From Oscillospiraceae bacterium (lineage in GTDB: Bacteria > Bacillota_A > Clostridia > Oscillospirales > Oscillospiraceae), in contig JAETOP010000076.1 of assembly GCA_021771675.1 (NCBI GenBank), forward strand, positions 1-18,837: 18,837 nt of DNA, in the 5' to 3' direction. The position numbers and the translations under genes were made by a program. Below are positions 6,287 to 15,079 of this stretch, piece by piece; the first letter of the stretch is position 1; every line of letters begins with the position of its first letter. The notes below the pieces were generated by a model. The model made no database searches. It was not told the DNA's origin and saw nothing but the letters and a program-made list of their open reading frames with translations.

Positions 6287-7618
6287 TCAGTTGTTGATTT
6301 GATCCTTCTGGAAGAGCTTGGGAATGGCCTCCTCCGTCAGTTCCCGCACCACCCGGTTCAGGTCAATGGTGGGGAAGACCCCGTTCTGGTAGAGGATTTT
6401 GCCTCTGACCATGGTCATAGCCACATCCCCGCCCTTGGCGGAGAACACCAGGCCGTTCAGCACATTATGACAGGGCATCAGATGGGGGGCGGTGAAATCC
6501 ACCAGGGCCAGGTCGGCATCCATGCCCACCTGAAGCATACCGCACTCGGCGCTTCTGCCCTGGGCCTGAGCGCCGCAGACCGTAGCCATCATCAGGGCAG
6601 CGGAGCTGGGCAGGGCCGAGGCGTCCTGCTTTTGAGCCCGAACGGACAGGGAGGCGCCCCGCATCACCTCGAACATGTCCAGGTTGCCGGTCTCCACCGC
6701 TCCGTCGGTGCCCAGAGCCACATTCATGCCGGACTGGACGCAGTCCAGAATTGGGGCGCTGCGCATACCGTTTTTGGCGGCGGCCAGGGGCAGCGCCACG
6801 GCGGTGGCCTTCTTTTTCCCCAGGAGTCTCTGCTCCATGGGCTCCAGATAGCCGCACCCGGCGGCGGTGGCAGGAACATTGAACAAGCCGTGGCAGTTTA
6901 GCAGCTCCCCGGGGTTCATGCCGGTGCGCTCCAAACACTCCTCCACCTCTCCCGGAGTCTGGGCCAGATGGAGCTGAATCCCCAGGCCCTTCTCGCTGGC
7001 ATAGCCCAGCAGGCCCTCCCAGAGTTTGTAGTTGCTGGTATACTCGGCGTAGATACCGGCGTCGATTTTGATTCTTCCCGCGTCGAAGCCGTTCCATTTC
7101 TCCGTGATCCGCACCAGCTCCCGGCACTGCTCGTCGGTGTCGAAGTCAAAGTCCTCATTCTGGTCGATGAAGCGATAGCTGGACAGTGCCAGATTGGCCT
7201 TGATGCCGGACTCCGCCACCGCCCCCGCCGTGGCGTCCGGATAGTAGTACAGGTCGGACACGGAGGTGACGCCGAAGCGCAGGCACTCCGCAATGGAAAG
7301 CAGGGCCGCCGCCCGGGCACACCGGGAGTCCATTTTGGCCTCCCTTTTCAGCAGCTCCTCCAGAGCCTGGGCATTGCCCAGATCGTCGGTCATGCACCGC
7401 AGCACCGAGGTTGCCAGATGGGTGTGGCAATTGACAAGTCCAGGCATGGCCACCATGCCGGTGCCGTCAATCACCGTTTTGGGAGGCTCCTTGGGGGCAA
7501 CCTTACCCAGGGAGACGATTTTTCCCCCGTCAATGCCGATGTAGGCCCCGAAGAGCACCTCCATCTTTGGATTCATGGTCACCGCAGTGACATTCGCAAT
7601 CAATGTATCCACAAGCAT
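6287..7618 (-). CDS. amidohydrolase of the MTA/SAH deaminase (TRZ/ATZ) group, divergent
   Basis: A 443-residue cytoplasmic metal-dependent hydrolase. The metal-binding pattern is intact: NCHTH with His65 and His67, Glu93 in KREAKM, His217 in IQLHLAQT, His243 in NCHGLF and Asp305 in LGTDGAVETGNLDMFEVMR. This last block closely resembles that of 5'-methylthioadenosine/S-adenosylhomocysteine deaminases. However, the stretch between (274-290, VALPLAAAKNGMRSAPI) replaces the family's usual HNP..SN.KL motif, so substrate preference may differ. The ATG at 7618 has GGAAAGG just upstream. The gene sits 42 bases after hemZ and 11 before the flippase gene, apparently in one transcript. Deamination of an adenosine-type nucleoside is the best guess, with a guanine/cytosine deaminase or related hydrolase as alternatives. 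Confidence 0.8.
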   Translation of the reverse strand: MLVDTLIANVTAVTMNPKMEVLFGAYIGIDGGKIVSLGKVAPKEPPKTVIDGTGMVAMPGLVNCHTHLATSVLRCMTDDLGNAQALEELLKREAKMDSRCARAAALLSIAECLRFGVTSVSDLYYYPDATAGAVAESGIKANLALSSYRFIDQNEDFDFDTDEQCRELVRITEKWNGFDAGRIKIDAGIYAEYTSNYKLWEGLLGYASEKGLGIQLHLAQTPGEVEECLERTGMNPGELLNCHGLFNVPATAAGCGYLEPMEQRLLGKKKATAVALPLAAAKNGMRSAPILDCVQSGMNVALGTDGAVETGNLDMFEVMRGASLSVRAQKQDASALPSSAALMMATVCGAQAQGRSAECGMLQVGMDADLALVDFTAPHLMPCHNVLNGLVFSAKGGDVAMTMVRGKILYQNGVFPTIDLNRVVRELTEEAIPKLFQKDQINN

Positions 7619-7660
7619 GTCCTTTCCAATTGCTTTCCACCATCGGGGAATGGAGGAAAT

Positions 7661-9079
7661 TTACAAAAGTTCAAAAAGCTCCCGCTTCTGCTCCAGCACC
7701 CGGTCAATCTGCTCCATGTACTGCTCCGGGAATTTGGGGTTGTGGAAGCGGCGCAGGGTGCCGTCGGGCAGGTTAACCTTGTTCATGCCGCCGCCACCCA
7801 GAGAGAGAATGGTGTGAATCTCTTCCATCATGTAGATGTTGTACAGGCAGTCCATCCCATCCCGGCTCCATCCCACATTCTCAAAAGAGCCGGACATGTA
7901 TTTCTGACGGTACAGATAGTAGGGCTTGTAGCCCAGGGCGGAAAGAGTGCGGCCCGCATAGTCCACCATCCGGGTCACCTCCTGGGCAGCGGGCAGCCGC
8001 TCCCGGTGTTCAAACAAATCCGCCCCCTTTTTCAGCGCCAGGGTATGGACGGTAATGTTAGAGGGGTTCAGGGAGGCCACGGCGTCCAGGCTCCGGCAGA
8101 AACCGGCGTAATCATCCTCCGGCAGGCCTGCGATCAAATCCATATTGATGGCCCGGAAGAGCGCCTCCTGGGCCTGTCGGAAGGCTCTTACAATGTCCTC
8201 CCCCCTGTGGGGCCGCCCGCAGGCTCGGAGAACGTGGTCCTCCATGGTCTGGGGGTTGATGCTCATCCGGTTTGCCCCGTGGTCATGGATGACCCTCAGC
8301 TTCTCCAGGTCCAGGGTGTCCGGCCTGCCTCCTTCCAGAGTGTATTCCAGACACGCCGACAGGTCGAAGGCATTCCCAATGGCATCCATCAGCCGCCCCA
8401 GCTGAGAGGTGGACAGGGTGGAGGGCGTGCCCCCGCCTATGTAGATGGTACGCACCCGGCGGCCGGATTTTTCCAACAGAGCGCCGGTAACTTCAATTTC
8501 TTTTAACAGGGCTTCCAGATAGGGCTCCAGCAGCTCGGTCTTTCTCCCCACCGTCCGGCTGACAAAGCTGCAATAGGTGCAGCGGGTGGGACAGAAGGGG
8601 ATGCCCACATACACGGAGATGTCCCGCTTTTCCAGCAGGTTCACCGCCTTCACCGTGGACTCCGAACAGGCAACCGCCAGCGCCCGCCGCTCCGGGGTGA
8701 CAAAATACACATCCCGCAGCAGCGCCTCGGCGCTCTTGGGTGTCCCCCCTTCCAAAAGGTGCCTGGTGGTGAGCTTGGTGGGCCGAACCCCGGCCAGAGC
8801 CCCCCAGGGCGGCGTCACGCCGAGCAGCTGAACCGCCGCCAGATAGACGCTCTGCTGCAAGGCCCTGCGGCGCAGGCGGACGGTTTCCTCTTCGGTTTTC
8901 AGCCGCCGGACAGCTTGGGCGGTTTTTCCATCCAGAGTGATGGCGGAGCGAACCGTGATCCAGGTCTTTCCCCGGCGCAGGGAGGAAACCGCTTCCAAGG
9001 GGGTATTTTCCGGGAACAGCGACAGCAGCAGCTGTTCCACGGCATAGCGGTCATCATGACCGGAAAGGGTCAGCTTCAT
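7661..9079 (-). CDS. hemZ: HemZ, radical SAM coproporphyrinogen dehydrogenase-like protein
   Basis: A 472-residue radical SAM enzyme. The 4Fe-4S ligands Cys163, Cys167 and Cys170 lie in PFCPTRCTYCSF, followed by YIGGGTPSTL and the radical SAM barrel. Upstream the GVRPTKL motif (97-103) within an N-terminal extension of about 150 residues distinguishes HemZ from HemN/HemW. HemZ is annotated as an oxygen-independent coproporphyrinogen III oxidase, although biochemical proof for this branch is thin. The ATG at 9079 has AAAGGAG about 10 bases upstream; a nearer ATG runs into a stop after one codon. The gene lies 16 bases past the hydrolase stop, indicating an operon. In related Firmicutes hemZ also follows the rel-dtd-hydrolase genes. 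Confidence 0.92.
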   Translation of the reverse strand: MKLTLSGHDDRYAVEQLLLSLFPENTPLEAVSSLRRGKTWITVRSAITLDGKTAQAVRRLKTEEETVRLRRRALQQSVYLAAVQLLGVTPPWGALAGVRPTKLTTRHLLEGGTPKSAEALLRDVYFVTPERRALAVACSESTVKAVNLLEKRDISVYVGIPFCPTRCTYCSFVSRTVGRKTELLEPYLEALLKEIEVTGALLEKSGRRVRTIYIGGGTPSTLSTSQLGRLMDAIGNAFDLSACLEYTLEGGRPDTLDLEKLRVIHDHGANRMSINPQTMEDHVLRACGRPHRGEDIVRAFRQAQEALFRAINMDLIAGLPEDDYAGFCRSLDAVASLNPSNITVHTLALKKGADLFEHRERLPAAQEVTRMVDYAGRTLSALGYKPYYLYRQKYMSGSFENVGWSRDGMDCLYNIYMMEEIHTILSLGGGGMNKVNLPDGTLRRFHNPKFPEQYMEQIDRVLEQKRELFELL

Positions 9080-9095
9080 GGCATTGGGACTCCTT

Positions 9096-9680
9096 TTATT
9101 CTCCGAAATAGGGGTTATGTCTGCGCTCCCAGGCCAGGGTTGACTCTTCTCCGTGACCGGGAAGCACCCGGTAGTCTCCGGGCAGGGCCGCCAGGGTCTT
9201 CAGGGAAGTGCGCATCTGCTCCCGGCTACCCCCGGGAAAATCCGTCCGGCCGCAGCTGCCCCGGAACAATGTATCCCCGGAGAACATGGTATCTCCTGTC
9301 AGCAGGCAGACGGAGCCGGGGGTGTGCCCCGGGGTGGGAAGCACCCGGAAGGTCAGCCCCGCCAGGTTCAGTGTTCCCTCCTTCGGATAGGTGTGGGTGT
9401 AGAAGAGCTTGCCGGCAGTCATCATGGGGGGCAGGCCCAGATCGGCGCCGCCCAGATACACCTGGCAGTCCGTCTCGGCGGCAATGTCTCTCACCGCCCC
9501 CACATGGTCAAAATGGCCGTGGGTCAGCAGGATTGCCTCCACCTCCAGCCCCTTGGCGTTTACGGTAGCCAAAATCCCCCCCGCCTCATATCCCGGGTCG
9601 ATGATGCAGCATTTTTTGTCCTGCCAGACCACATAGCAGTTGGTCTGGTAATCCCCCAGCGTCAGGGTCATGATCTCCAT
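9096..9680 (-). CDS. MBL-fold hydrolase, glyoxalase II-like (YqgX/GloB group)
   Basis: A 194-residue metallo-beta-lactamase-fold enzyme with all metal ligands: THGHFDH at 53-59, His119 in PTPGHTPGS, Asp136 in SGDTLF and His176 in LPGHG. The C-terminal TLAWERRHNPYF is typical of the short glyoxalase II-like proteins of Firmicutes, which hydrolyse thioesters or related small substrates; the true substrate is not known. I chose the ATG at 9680 because of AAAGGAGG 8 bases upstream; the longer reading from 9725 starts at the edge of a repeat. The gene is in line with rel-dtd upstream and hemZ downstream, but a 462-bp repeat element separates it from dtd. Confidence 0.9.
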   Translation of the reverse strand: MEIMTLTLGDYQTNCYVVWQDKKCCIIDPGYEAGGILATVNAKGLEVEAILLTHGHFDHVGAVRDIAAETDCQVYLGGADLGLPPMMTAGKLFYTHTYPKEGTLNLAGLTFRVLPTPGHTPGSVCLLTGDTMFSGDTLFRGSCGRTDFPGGSREQMRTSLKTLAALPGDYRVLPGHGEESTLAWERRHNPYFGE

Positions 9681-9720
9681 GGAGCTTCCTCCTTTGCTCG
9701 CTCTATTGTGTGCTTTCTTT

Positions 9721-10182
9721 GGCAAATTGTAATTTAGCAGTGCATTGAATGGTGGCGGGGAAAGGCTTCTGAGGGAGGCTCCCCTGTGTAAGGGGAGCTG
9801 GCACGGCGTAAGCAGTGACTGAGGGACTGTGCAGTGATATGTCGCATATTCACATTCCGTTGGGCGAAGAGGGACTGCTTTACCACAGAATCGGCATTCT
9901 CATAAACGCCAGCAAAATTCCTGCTAATTTCCCTATTTTTGACCATATTGGCTACCTTTCCACATTGGTTTGTGACAGTATTTAGGTGCCTGCTGTACAG
10001 TCCCCCAGTCAGCTTCGCTGACAGCCCCCCTTACACAGGGGGCCTCCCTCAGAAGCCTTTCCCCTTCACCACTCAGCATTCTGCCCAGAAAGCGTTATCG
10101 GGCTGAGTTCGGGGGTGATGACTACACACTCGCCCCGTGCGCATTGGAGTGAAGCGCCCTGCGCTTCAAATTACAATTTGCC
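9721..10182. repeat. composite palindromic repeat, copy B (462 bp)
   Basis: The gap between dtd and the hydrolase gene holds no convincing gene; a 70-residue reading at 9734-9946 is a by-product of the repeat. Terminal inverted repeats GGCAAATTGTAATTT (9721-9735) and AAATTACAATTTGCC (10168-10182) are exact. Inside, 9763-9830 and 9995-10059 are longer inverted arms carrying ACAGTCCC.CAGTCA and GGCTTCTGAGGGAGGC blocks around a lower-GC centre. A GAAGCGC hairpin lies at 10151-10167. The arms and parts of the centre also occur in 16326-17052. It looks like a non-autonomous mobile or expanded intergenic element; no transposase gene is present. Confidence 0.75.
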
Positions 10183-10225
10183 GGGCAGCCGGATTCCGCC
10201 AGGAAGCTTCTTGCCCGCCGATGGA

Positions 10226-10690
10226 CTATGGGCGGCGGGTGCTCATCAGCTGGTCGGTGTCCAAAATCAATGTCACTGGGCCGTCGTTCAAAGACTCCAC
10301 CTTCATGTCCGCCCCAAAGCGGCCATGCTGGGGCGGGTATCCCAGCTCCTCACAGACCGCAAGGAACTTCTCATACATGGCCTCTCCCAGCTCCGGCCCG
10401 GCGGCCTCGGCAAAGCTGGGGCGGCGGCCCTTGCGGCAGTTGCCGTAGAGGGTGAACTGGCTCACCACCAGCACCGCTCCCCCCACCTGGTCCAGCCCCA
10501 GATTCATTTTTCCATTTTCGTCCTCAAATATCCGCAGTCCCAGGGCCTTTTCCGCCAAAATGCGGCATTCCCTCTCCGTATCCTCCGGGCCCACCCCCAG
10601 AAGGATGAGAAACCCCCGGTCGATTTTGGCCACGGTCTCGCCGTCGATGGCGACGCTGGCATATTTCACTCTGGTTAAAACCGCTCTCAT
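10226..10690 (-). CDS. dtd: D-aminoacyl-tRNA deacylase
   Basis: A 154-residue enzyme that removes D-amino acids (and glycine from mischarged tRNA-Ala) in the cytoplasm, protecting translation. Both family motifs are complete: SQFTL at 77-81, continuing LYGNCRKGRRPSF, and NDGPVT at 135-140 inside FGADMKV..LNDGPVTLILDT. The length is normal. The ATG at 10690 comes one base after the rel stop codon, so the pair is translationally coupled, as in many Firmicutes. A hairpin overlaps its 3' end (10214-10239) but has no T-tract. Confidence 0.95.
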   Translation of the reverse strand: MRAVLTRVKYASVAIDGETVAKIDRGFLILLGVGPEDTERECRILAEKALGLRIFEDENGKMNLGLDQVGGAVLVVSQFTLYGNCRKGRRPSFAEAAGPELGEAMYEKFLAVCEELGYPPQHGRFGADMKVESLNDGPVTLILDTDQLMSTRRP

Positions 10691-10691
10691 A

Positions 10692-12881
10692 TCAATTCTG
10701 TCCTCTCCGGGAGCCGGTGACGTCCCGTATGTTCAGCAGCCGGTTTCTTACCGCTTCCAGCTCCGCCACGTTCTTTACCTCGAAGCGGATCAGGCAGGTG
10801 CTTCTGCCCCCGGGCAGATCCTTGGCGCTGAGCTCCTTCACCCGAACCCGGGCGGTGGTCAATACCGTGGCCACGTCCAGCACAATGCCGTCCCGGGTCA
10901 GGCAGTCCAGCTCCAGGGTGGTCTCGAAGGGCTGCTCCTCCTGGGAGGCCCAGCGCACCCGCACCCAGCGGGCAGCCTGCCGGGGGTCTTCCCGGTTCTG
11001 GGCGTTGGGGCAGTCCGCCCGGTGGACGGAGACGCCGTAGCCCTTGGTGATGAAGCCAACGATGGAATCCCCAGGAACGGGGGTGCAGCATTTGGCAAAT
11101 TTAATCATGCAGGAGTCGATGTCCTCCACAATGACCCCGTTCACCCCATGGCGGTTCTGCTTCACCGCCTCCGAGTCCGGATTTAAGCGCAGCGGGCTTA
11201 CATTTCGCTCGTTGCTCTGGGCCTTCAGGGCCCGGGAAACGTCGTCCCGAATCCGGCCCACGGCCTTCACGGCGGTGAGGCCGCCATAGCCGATGGCGGC
11301 GTACATATCATCCCAGCTATCAAAGGCCAGCTTTTTCAGCAGATGGGGTTCCAGCTCCGGGTCGCTGAGGGCGGACAGGGACAGCCCCACCCGCTTCATC
11401 TCGGATTCAAAGGAGGCCTTGCCGTGGACAATGTTCTCCTCCCGCTTCTCCTTTTTGAACCACTGCTTGATTTTTGTTCGGGCCTGGTTGCTGTGACAGA
11501 TGTTCAGCCAATCCCGGCTGGGGCCCTTGGCGGTTTTGGAGGTAATGACCTCCACAATATCGCCGTTGGTCAGGGGCGTGTCAATGTTGGCGATGCGGTT
11601 ATTCACCTTGGCGCCGATCATGGAGTTGCCCACCCCGGAGTGGATGGCGTAGGCAAAGTCAATGGGGGTGGAGCCGGAGGGCAGGGAGACAATCCGGCCC
11701 TTGGGGGTGAAGACGAAAACCTCGTCGTCGAACATGTCAATTTTCAGGGACTGGACGTATTCCTCCGCATCCGCATCCTGCTGGCTTTCCAGCAGGCGGC
11801 GAACCCACTCAAAGTCCTTCTCCGTGCCGGAGCCGGTGCCCTGTTTGTATTTCCAGTGGGCGGCAATGCCGTATTCGGCGGTTTCGTGCATGTCCCAGGT
11901 CCGGATCTGCACCTCGAAGGGAATGCCCTCGGAGCCGATGACGGTGGTGTGCAGCGACTGGTACATGTTGGGCTTGGGGGTGGAAATGTAGTCCTTAAAC
12001 CGGCCGGGCACCAGGTTGAACAGGTCGTGGATGTGGCCCAGCACGTTATAGCAGTCGGGGATGGAGTTGACAATCACCCGGAAGGCATAGATGTCGTAAA
12101 GCTGATCCATGGTCTTGTCCTGGGCCACCATTTTCCGGTAGATGGAATACACGTGCTTGATTCGCCCGTAGGTGGTGTTCTGGATGCCCATGGCGTTGAG
12201 CCGGTCGGTGATCTTAAACTGGATGGACTGCATGAATGCCTCGTCCTTTTCCCGGTGGGCCTGCAAATAATTGGTAATTTCTGTATATTCCTTGGGGGCT
12301 AAGTACCGCAGACTGGTATCCTCCAGCTCCCATTTCATCTTCTGCATGCCAAGCCGGTGGGCCAGTGGGGCGTAGACGTCCATGGTCTCCTTGCATTTGA
12401 TGATCTGCTTGGCGGGAGTCTGGTACTGCATGGTGCGCATGTTGTGGAGCCGGTCGGCGATCTTGATGAGCACCACCCGGATATCCTTGCTCATGGCCAT
12501 AAACATCTTCCGGAGGTTCTCCATCTGGGCCTCCTCGGTGGAGGAGAAATTGGCCCGGGTCAGCTTGGTGACGCCCTCCACCAGCTCGGCCACCGTGACG
12601 CCGAAGAGCTTTTCGATCTCCTCATGGGAAGCGTCGGTGTCCTCGATGCAGTCATGGAGCAGAGCTCCCAGGATGGCATCCTGATCCAGGCCCATCTCCA
12701 CCACAATCTGCGCCACCGCCAGAGGGTGGATGATGTAGGGAGAGCCATCCTTGCGCTTCTGCTGCCGGTGCTTGTCATCGGCATAGTGGACGGCCTTATC
12801 GATCATATCCATGTCCGCAGTGGGCATTCTTCTGGCAATAGCGGCACACATGGAGTCATAATGTTCTTCAAAGGTTTCCAT
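10692..12881 (-). CDS. rel: bifunctional (p)ppGpp synthetase/hydrolase Rel
   Basis: A 729-residue long RSH enzyme controlling the stringent response. The HD hydrolase domain is intact (His52, His76-Asp77, Glu80-Asp81, IADRLHN with Asp143). The synthetase domain is intact as well: YDIYAFRVIV near 262-271, RFKDYI at 294-299, YQSLHTTV at 307-314, and EVQIRT from Glu323. A TGS domain follows at about 385-447 (VFVFTPKGRIVSLPSG), then helical and zinc-finger-type segments (CCTPVPGD) and a C-terminal ACT domain at about 655-729. Both activities should therefore be functional. The ATG at 12881 has only a weak site (GAGAG 12-13 bases upstream). recJ lies 77 bases upstream; the apt gene often found between them is absent. 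Confidence 0.96.
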   Translation of the reverse strand: METFEEHYDSMCAAIARRMPTADMDMIDKAVHYADDKHRQQKRKDGSPYIIHPLAVAQIVVEMGLDQDAILGALLHDCIEDTDASHEEIEKLFGVTVAELVEGVTKLTRANFSSTEEAQMENLRKMFMAMSKDIRVVLIKIADRLHNMRTMQYQTPAKQIIKCKETMDVYAPLAHRLGMQKMKWELEDTSLRYLAPKEYTEITNYLQAHREKDEAFMQSIQFKITDRLNAMGIQNTTYGRIKHVYSIYRKMVAQDKTMDQLYDIYAFRVIVNSIPDCYNVLGHIHDLFNLVPGRFKDYISTPKPNMYQSLHTTVIGSEGIPFEVQIRTWDMHETAEYGIAAHWKYKQGTGSGTEKDFEWVRRLLESQQDADAEEYVQSLKIDMFDDEVFVFTPKGRIVSLPSGSTPIDFAYAIHSGVGNSMIGAKVNNRIANIDTPLTNGDIVEVITSKTAKGPSRDWLNICHSNQARTKIKQWFKKEKREENIVHGKASFESEMKRVGLSLSALSDPELEPHLLKKLAFDSWDDMYAAIGYGGLTAVKAVGRIRDDVSRALKAQSNERNVSPLRLNPDSEAVKQNRHGVNGVIVEDIDSCMIKFAKCCTPVPGDSIVGFITKGYGVSVHRADCPNAQNREDPRQAARWVRVRWASQEEQPFETTLELDCLTRDGIVLDVATVLTTARVRVKELSAKDLPGGRSTCLIRFEVKNVAELEAVRNRLLNIRDVTGSRRGQN

Positions 12882-12958
12882 TGTAGATCAACTCTCTTTC
12901 GGCACGGAGCGCCCCCGCCTCCGGTGGGGCGGGATATGTTTCTTCCCCTGGGGGAAGT

Positions 12959-15019
12959 TTATGGATTCATCCAGTGCAGCAGCAGCTGCATGGTAGCGCT
13001 TTTGTTCAAATCCGCCTTCTGGGGGCCGGGGGTGAGGCGGATGGTGATGTACTTGCGGGAGCGGCGCTGCTGCAAAAGGCCCACATCCCGGAAAATATCC
13101 AGGCAGGTCATCAGCTGCTCCAGTTCCATAGGCTTTCCGGACCAGCGAACCACCTTCCGACACAGACACACAGGAGAGTCCTCAATGGTATCCCCCTGCA
13201 CCGAAGCCAGATACCGCCACACCGTGGCCAGCACACTTCGGCTGGGGGCAAGAAGTTTCGCCTCCTCGGGGGTGAGGCTGCCGTTCAGCAGTGCCCGGTA
13301 GTGGATGGTCTGGGTGCCGCAGGGGACTGCGCAGCTGGGACGGATGTCTACCACGTTCAGCTGCAAAAGCCGCTCTCCCTGGTAAAGATTCACCTGGGGC
13401 TGGAAGGCCACATCCACCAGCTCCCCGGGATGGATGTTCACCGCTTCGTTACTCACGGAAAAGAAAATGGCGTTGAAGAACTGCCGCTCCCGCCGCAGCC
13501 GCAGCCGCATATGCTTTCCGCCGCCCACCATATTCACCCGCTCCACCGTCAGTCCGGGGAGCATCAGCACCGGCTTGGGGCAGCCGCTTCCGGTGGGCTC
13601 CAAAAGCTCCAATGCATCAAACTCCGAAAGGGTCATCAGCTCCGGCGGAGCCACGCAGTCAACTTCCAGACTGGTGCGCAGTGTCTCCCCGGCAAAATAG
13701 GCTGCCGCCAAGGCGTTGACCTGGCGCCGGAATTCCGGGATATTGTTTCGTGAGATGGTAAAGCCCGCCGCCAGCTCATGACCGCCGTAGCTTTCCAGCA
13801 GATCGGACAGGGCGGTAAGGGAGGCAAAGAGGTTGAAGCCCCCGTGACTCCGGGAGCTGGCCTTGCCGTGCTCCCCGTCCAGGCAGATCAGAAAGGTGGG
13901 ACAGGCGTATTCCTCGGCAATGCGGCTGGCCACAATTCCCACCACCCCCTGATGCCAGCCCTCATCCGCCAGCACAATGGCGTCGGGGGACTGGTCGTGG
14001 GGCAGCATGGACACCGCCTGATGGTAGATTTCCGACTCGATTTGCTGGCGCTGCCGGTTCAGCTCGCACAATCCCTTGGCGGCCTGGGCAGCCCGCCCCG
14101 GATCCTGGGTCATGAACAGCTCCACAGCCAGGTCGACCTGACCCATCCGCCCGGCGGCATTGATCCGGGGAGCCAGGGAGAAGCCGATGGAGACGGCGTT
14201 CAGGGAATCGGGGGTGCACCCGGACTCCTTCATCAGGGCCGCCAGTCCCAGCCGGGGATTACGCCGCATCATTTCCAGCCCCCGGGAGACAAAGACCCGG
14301 TTCTCCCCCACCAGGGGAATCACATCCGCCACAGTGCCCAGACAGACCATATCCCCATACTTTGAAAGCACCTGCTCCGTGTCCCCACTGAGTGCGCAGG
14401 CCAGCTTAAAGGCCAGGGCCACACCGGAAAGGCACCGGTGGGGATAGGTGTCGCCGGGCTTATGGGGATCCACAACGGCCACTGCCCGGGGAAGCTGCTC
14501 CTTGCACTCGTGGTGGTCGGTGATAACAAGCTCCATGCCCAGCTGTGAACAGAGCTCCGCTTCCTCCACAGCAGTGATGCCGCAGTCCACGGTGATGATG
14601 AGCTTCACCCCCTGGTCGTGGAGACTGCGAATGGCAATGGGGTTCAGGCCGTAGCCCTCCTCCAGCCGCCCGGGGATGTGGCTGACGCACTCCGCCCCGC
14701 AGCTGCGCAGGAAATCCGTTAACAGACAGGTGGCGGTGATGCCGTCCACGTCGTAGTCTCCAAATACGGCGATTTTTTCGTGATTTCTAACGGCCATGCC
14801 CACCCGTCCCGCCGCTACATCCATCTGGGTCAGCAGGAAGGGGGATGGCAGTTCACAGTCACAGTCCAGGCAGGCGTGGGCCTCTTCTGCGGTCCTGATG
14901 CCCCTGGACGCCAGAATCCTGGCCACCAGCTCCGGATACCCACTCCGGCGTAAATTTTCCAATCCTTCCTGGTTCGGTCTCGATACGTTCCAAATTCCAT
15001 ATTTCACAGCAATACACAT
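12959..15019 (-). CDS. recJ: single-stranded-DNA-specific exonuclease RecJ
   Basis: A 686-residue 5'-3' exonuclease for recombination and mismatch or base-excision repair. DHH-family motifs are in order: FGDYDVDG at 86-93, TVDCGI around Asp145, ITDHHE at 166-171, and VVDP around Asp184, followed by LSGVALAFKL. The DHHA1 part has GWHQGVVGIVASR and a YGGHELAAGF motif. An OB-type segment (LEPTGSGCPKPVLMLPG) and a C-terminal extension of about 120 residues complete it. I chose the ATG at 15019: a -10 TATAAT at 15039-15044 implies transcription starts near 15032, which rules out the longer reading from 15067. The leader is therefore very short (about 12 bases) with only a GGGA-like ribosome site; GTG at 15007 is an alternative start. 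Confidence 0.93.
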   Translation of the reverse strand: MCIAVKYGIWNVSRPNQEGLENLRRSGYPELVARILASRGIRTAEEAHACLDCDCELPSPFLLTQMDVAAGRVGMAVRNHEKIAVFGDYDVDGITATCLLTDFLRSCGAECVSHIPGRLEEGYGLNPIAIRSLHDQGVKLIITVDCGITAVEEAELCSQLGMELVITDHHECKEQLPRAVAVVDPHKPGDTYPHRCLSGVALAFKLACALSGDTEQVLSKYGDMVCLGTVADVIPLVGENRVFVSRGLEMMRRNPRLGLAALMKESGCTPDSLNAVSIGFSLAPRINAAGRMGQVDLAVELFMTQDPGRAAQAAKGLCELNRQRQQIESEIYHQAVSMLPHDQSPDAIVLADEGWHQGVVGIVASRIAEEYACPTFLICLDGEHGKASSRSHGGFNLFASLTALSDLLESYGGHELAAGFTISRNNIPEFRRQVNALAAAYFAGETLRTSLEVDCVAPPELMTLSEFDALELLEPTGSGCPKPVLMLPGLTVERVNMVGGGKHMRLRLRRERQFFNAIFFSVSNEAVNIHPGELVDVAFQPQVNLYQGERLLQLNVVDIRPSCAVPCGTQTIHYRALLNGSLTPEEAKLLAPSRSVLATVWRYLASVQGDTIEDSPVCLCRKVVRWSGKPMELEQLMTCLDIFRDVGLLQQRRSRKYITIRLTPGPQKADLNKSATMQLLLHWMNP

Positions 15020-15038
15020 CCAAAAAGCTTTTCCCAGT

Positions 15039-15067
15039 ATTATATCAAAAATAGTCGGGAAGCACAA
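15039..15067 (-). promoter_or_regulatory. recJ promoter
   Basis: On the minus strand TTGTGC (15062-15067), a 17-base spacer, and a perfect TATAAT (15039-15044) preceded by TGA, which also makes an extended -10. The expected transcription start, near 15032, lies about 12 bases before the recJ ATG. The -35 lies only 12 bases from the end of the inverted-repeat element at 15080-15244. Confidence 0.72.
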
Positions 15068-15079
15068 TACTTTTTTTCA

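Noticed and set aside
6968..8506. 512-codon plus-strand reading frame spanning the amidohydrolase and hemZ
   Set aside because: It crosses two well-supported minus-strand genes and has no recognisable domain or ribosome site.
9734..9946. 70-codon minus-strand reading frame before the hydrolase gene
   Set aside because: It lies inside the composite repeat, and a similar reading occurs in the copy at 16349-16633; repeat-derived.
10214..10239. GC-rich hairpin at the 3' end of dtd as a terminator
   Set aside because: No T-tract follows on the minus strand, and half of it lies in the dtd coding sequence.
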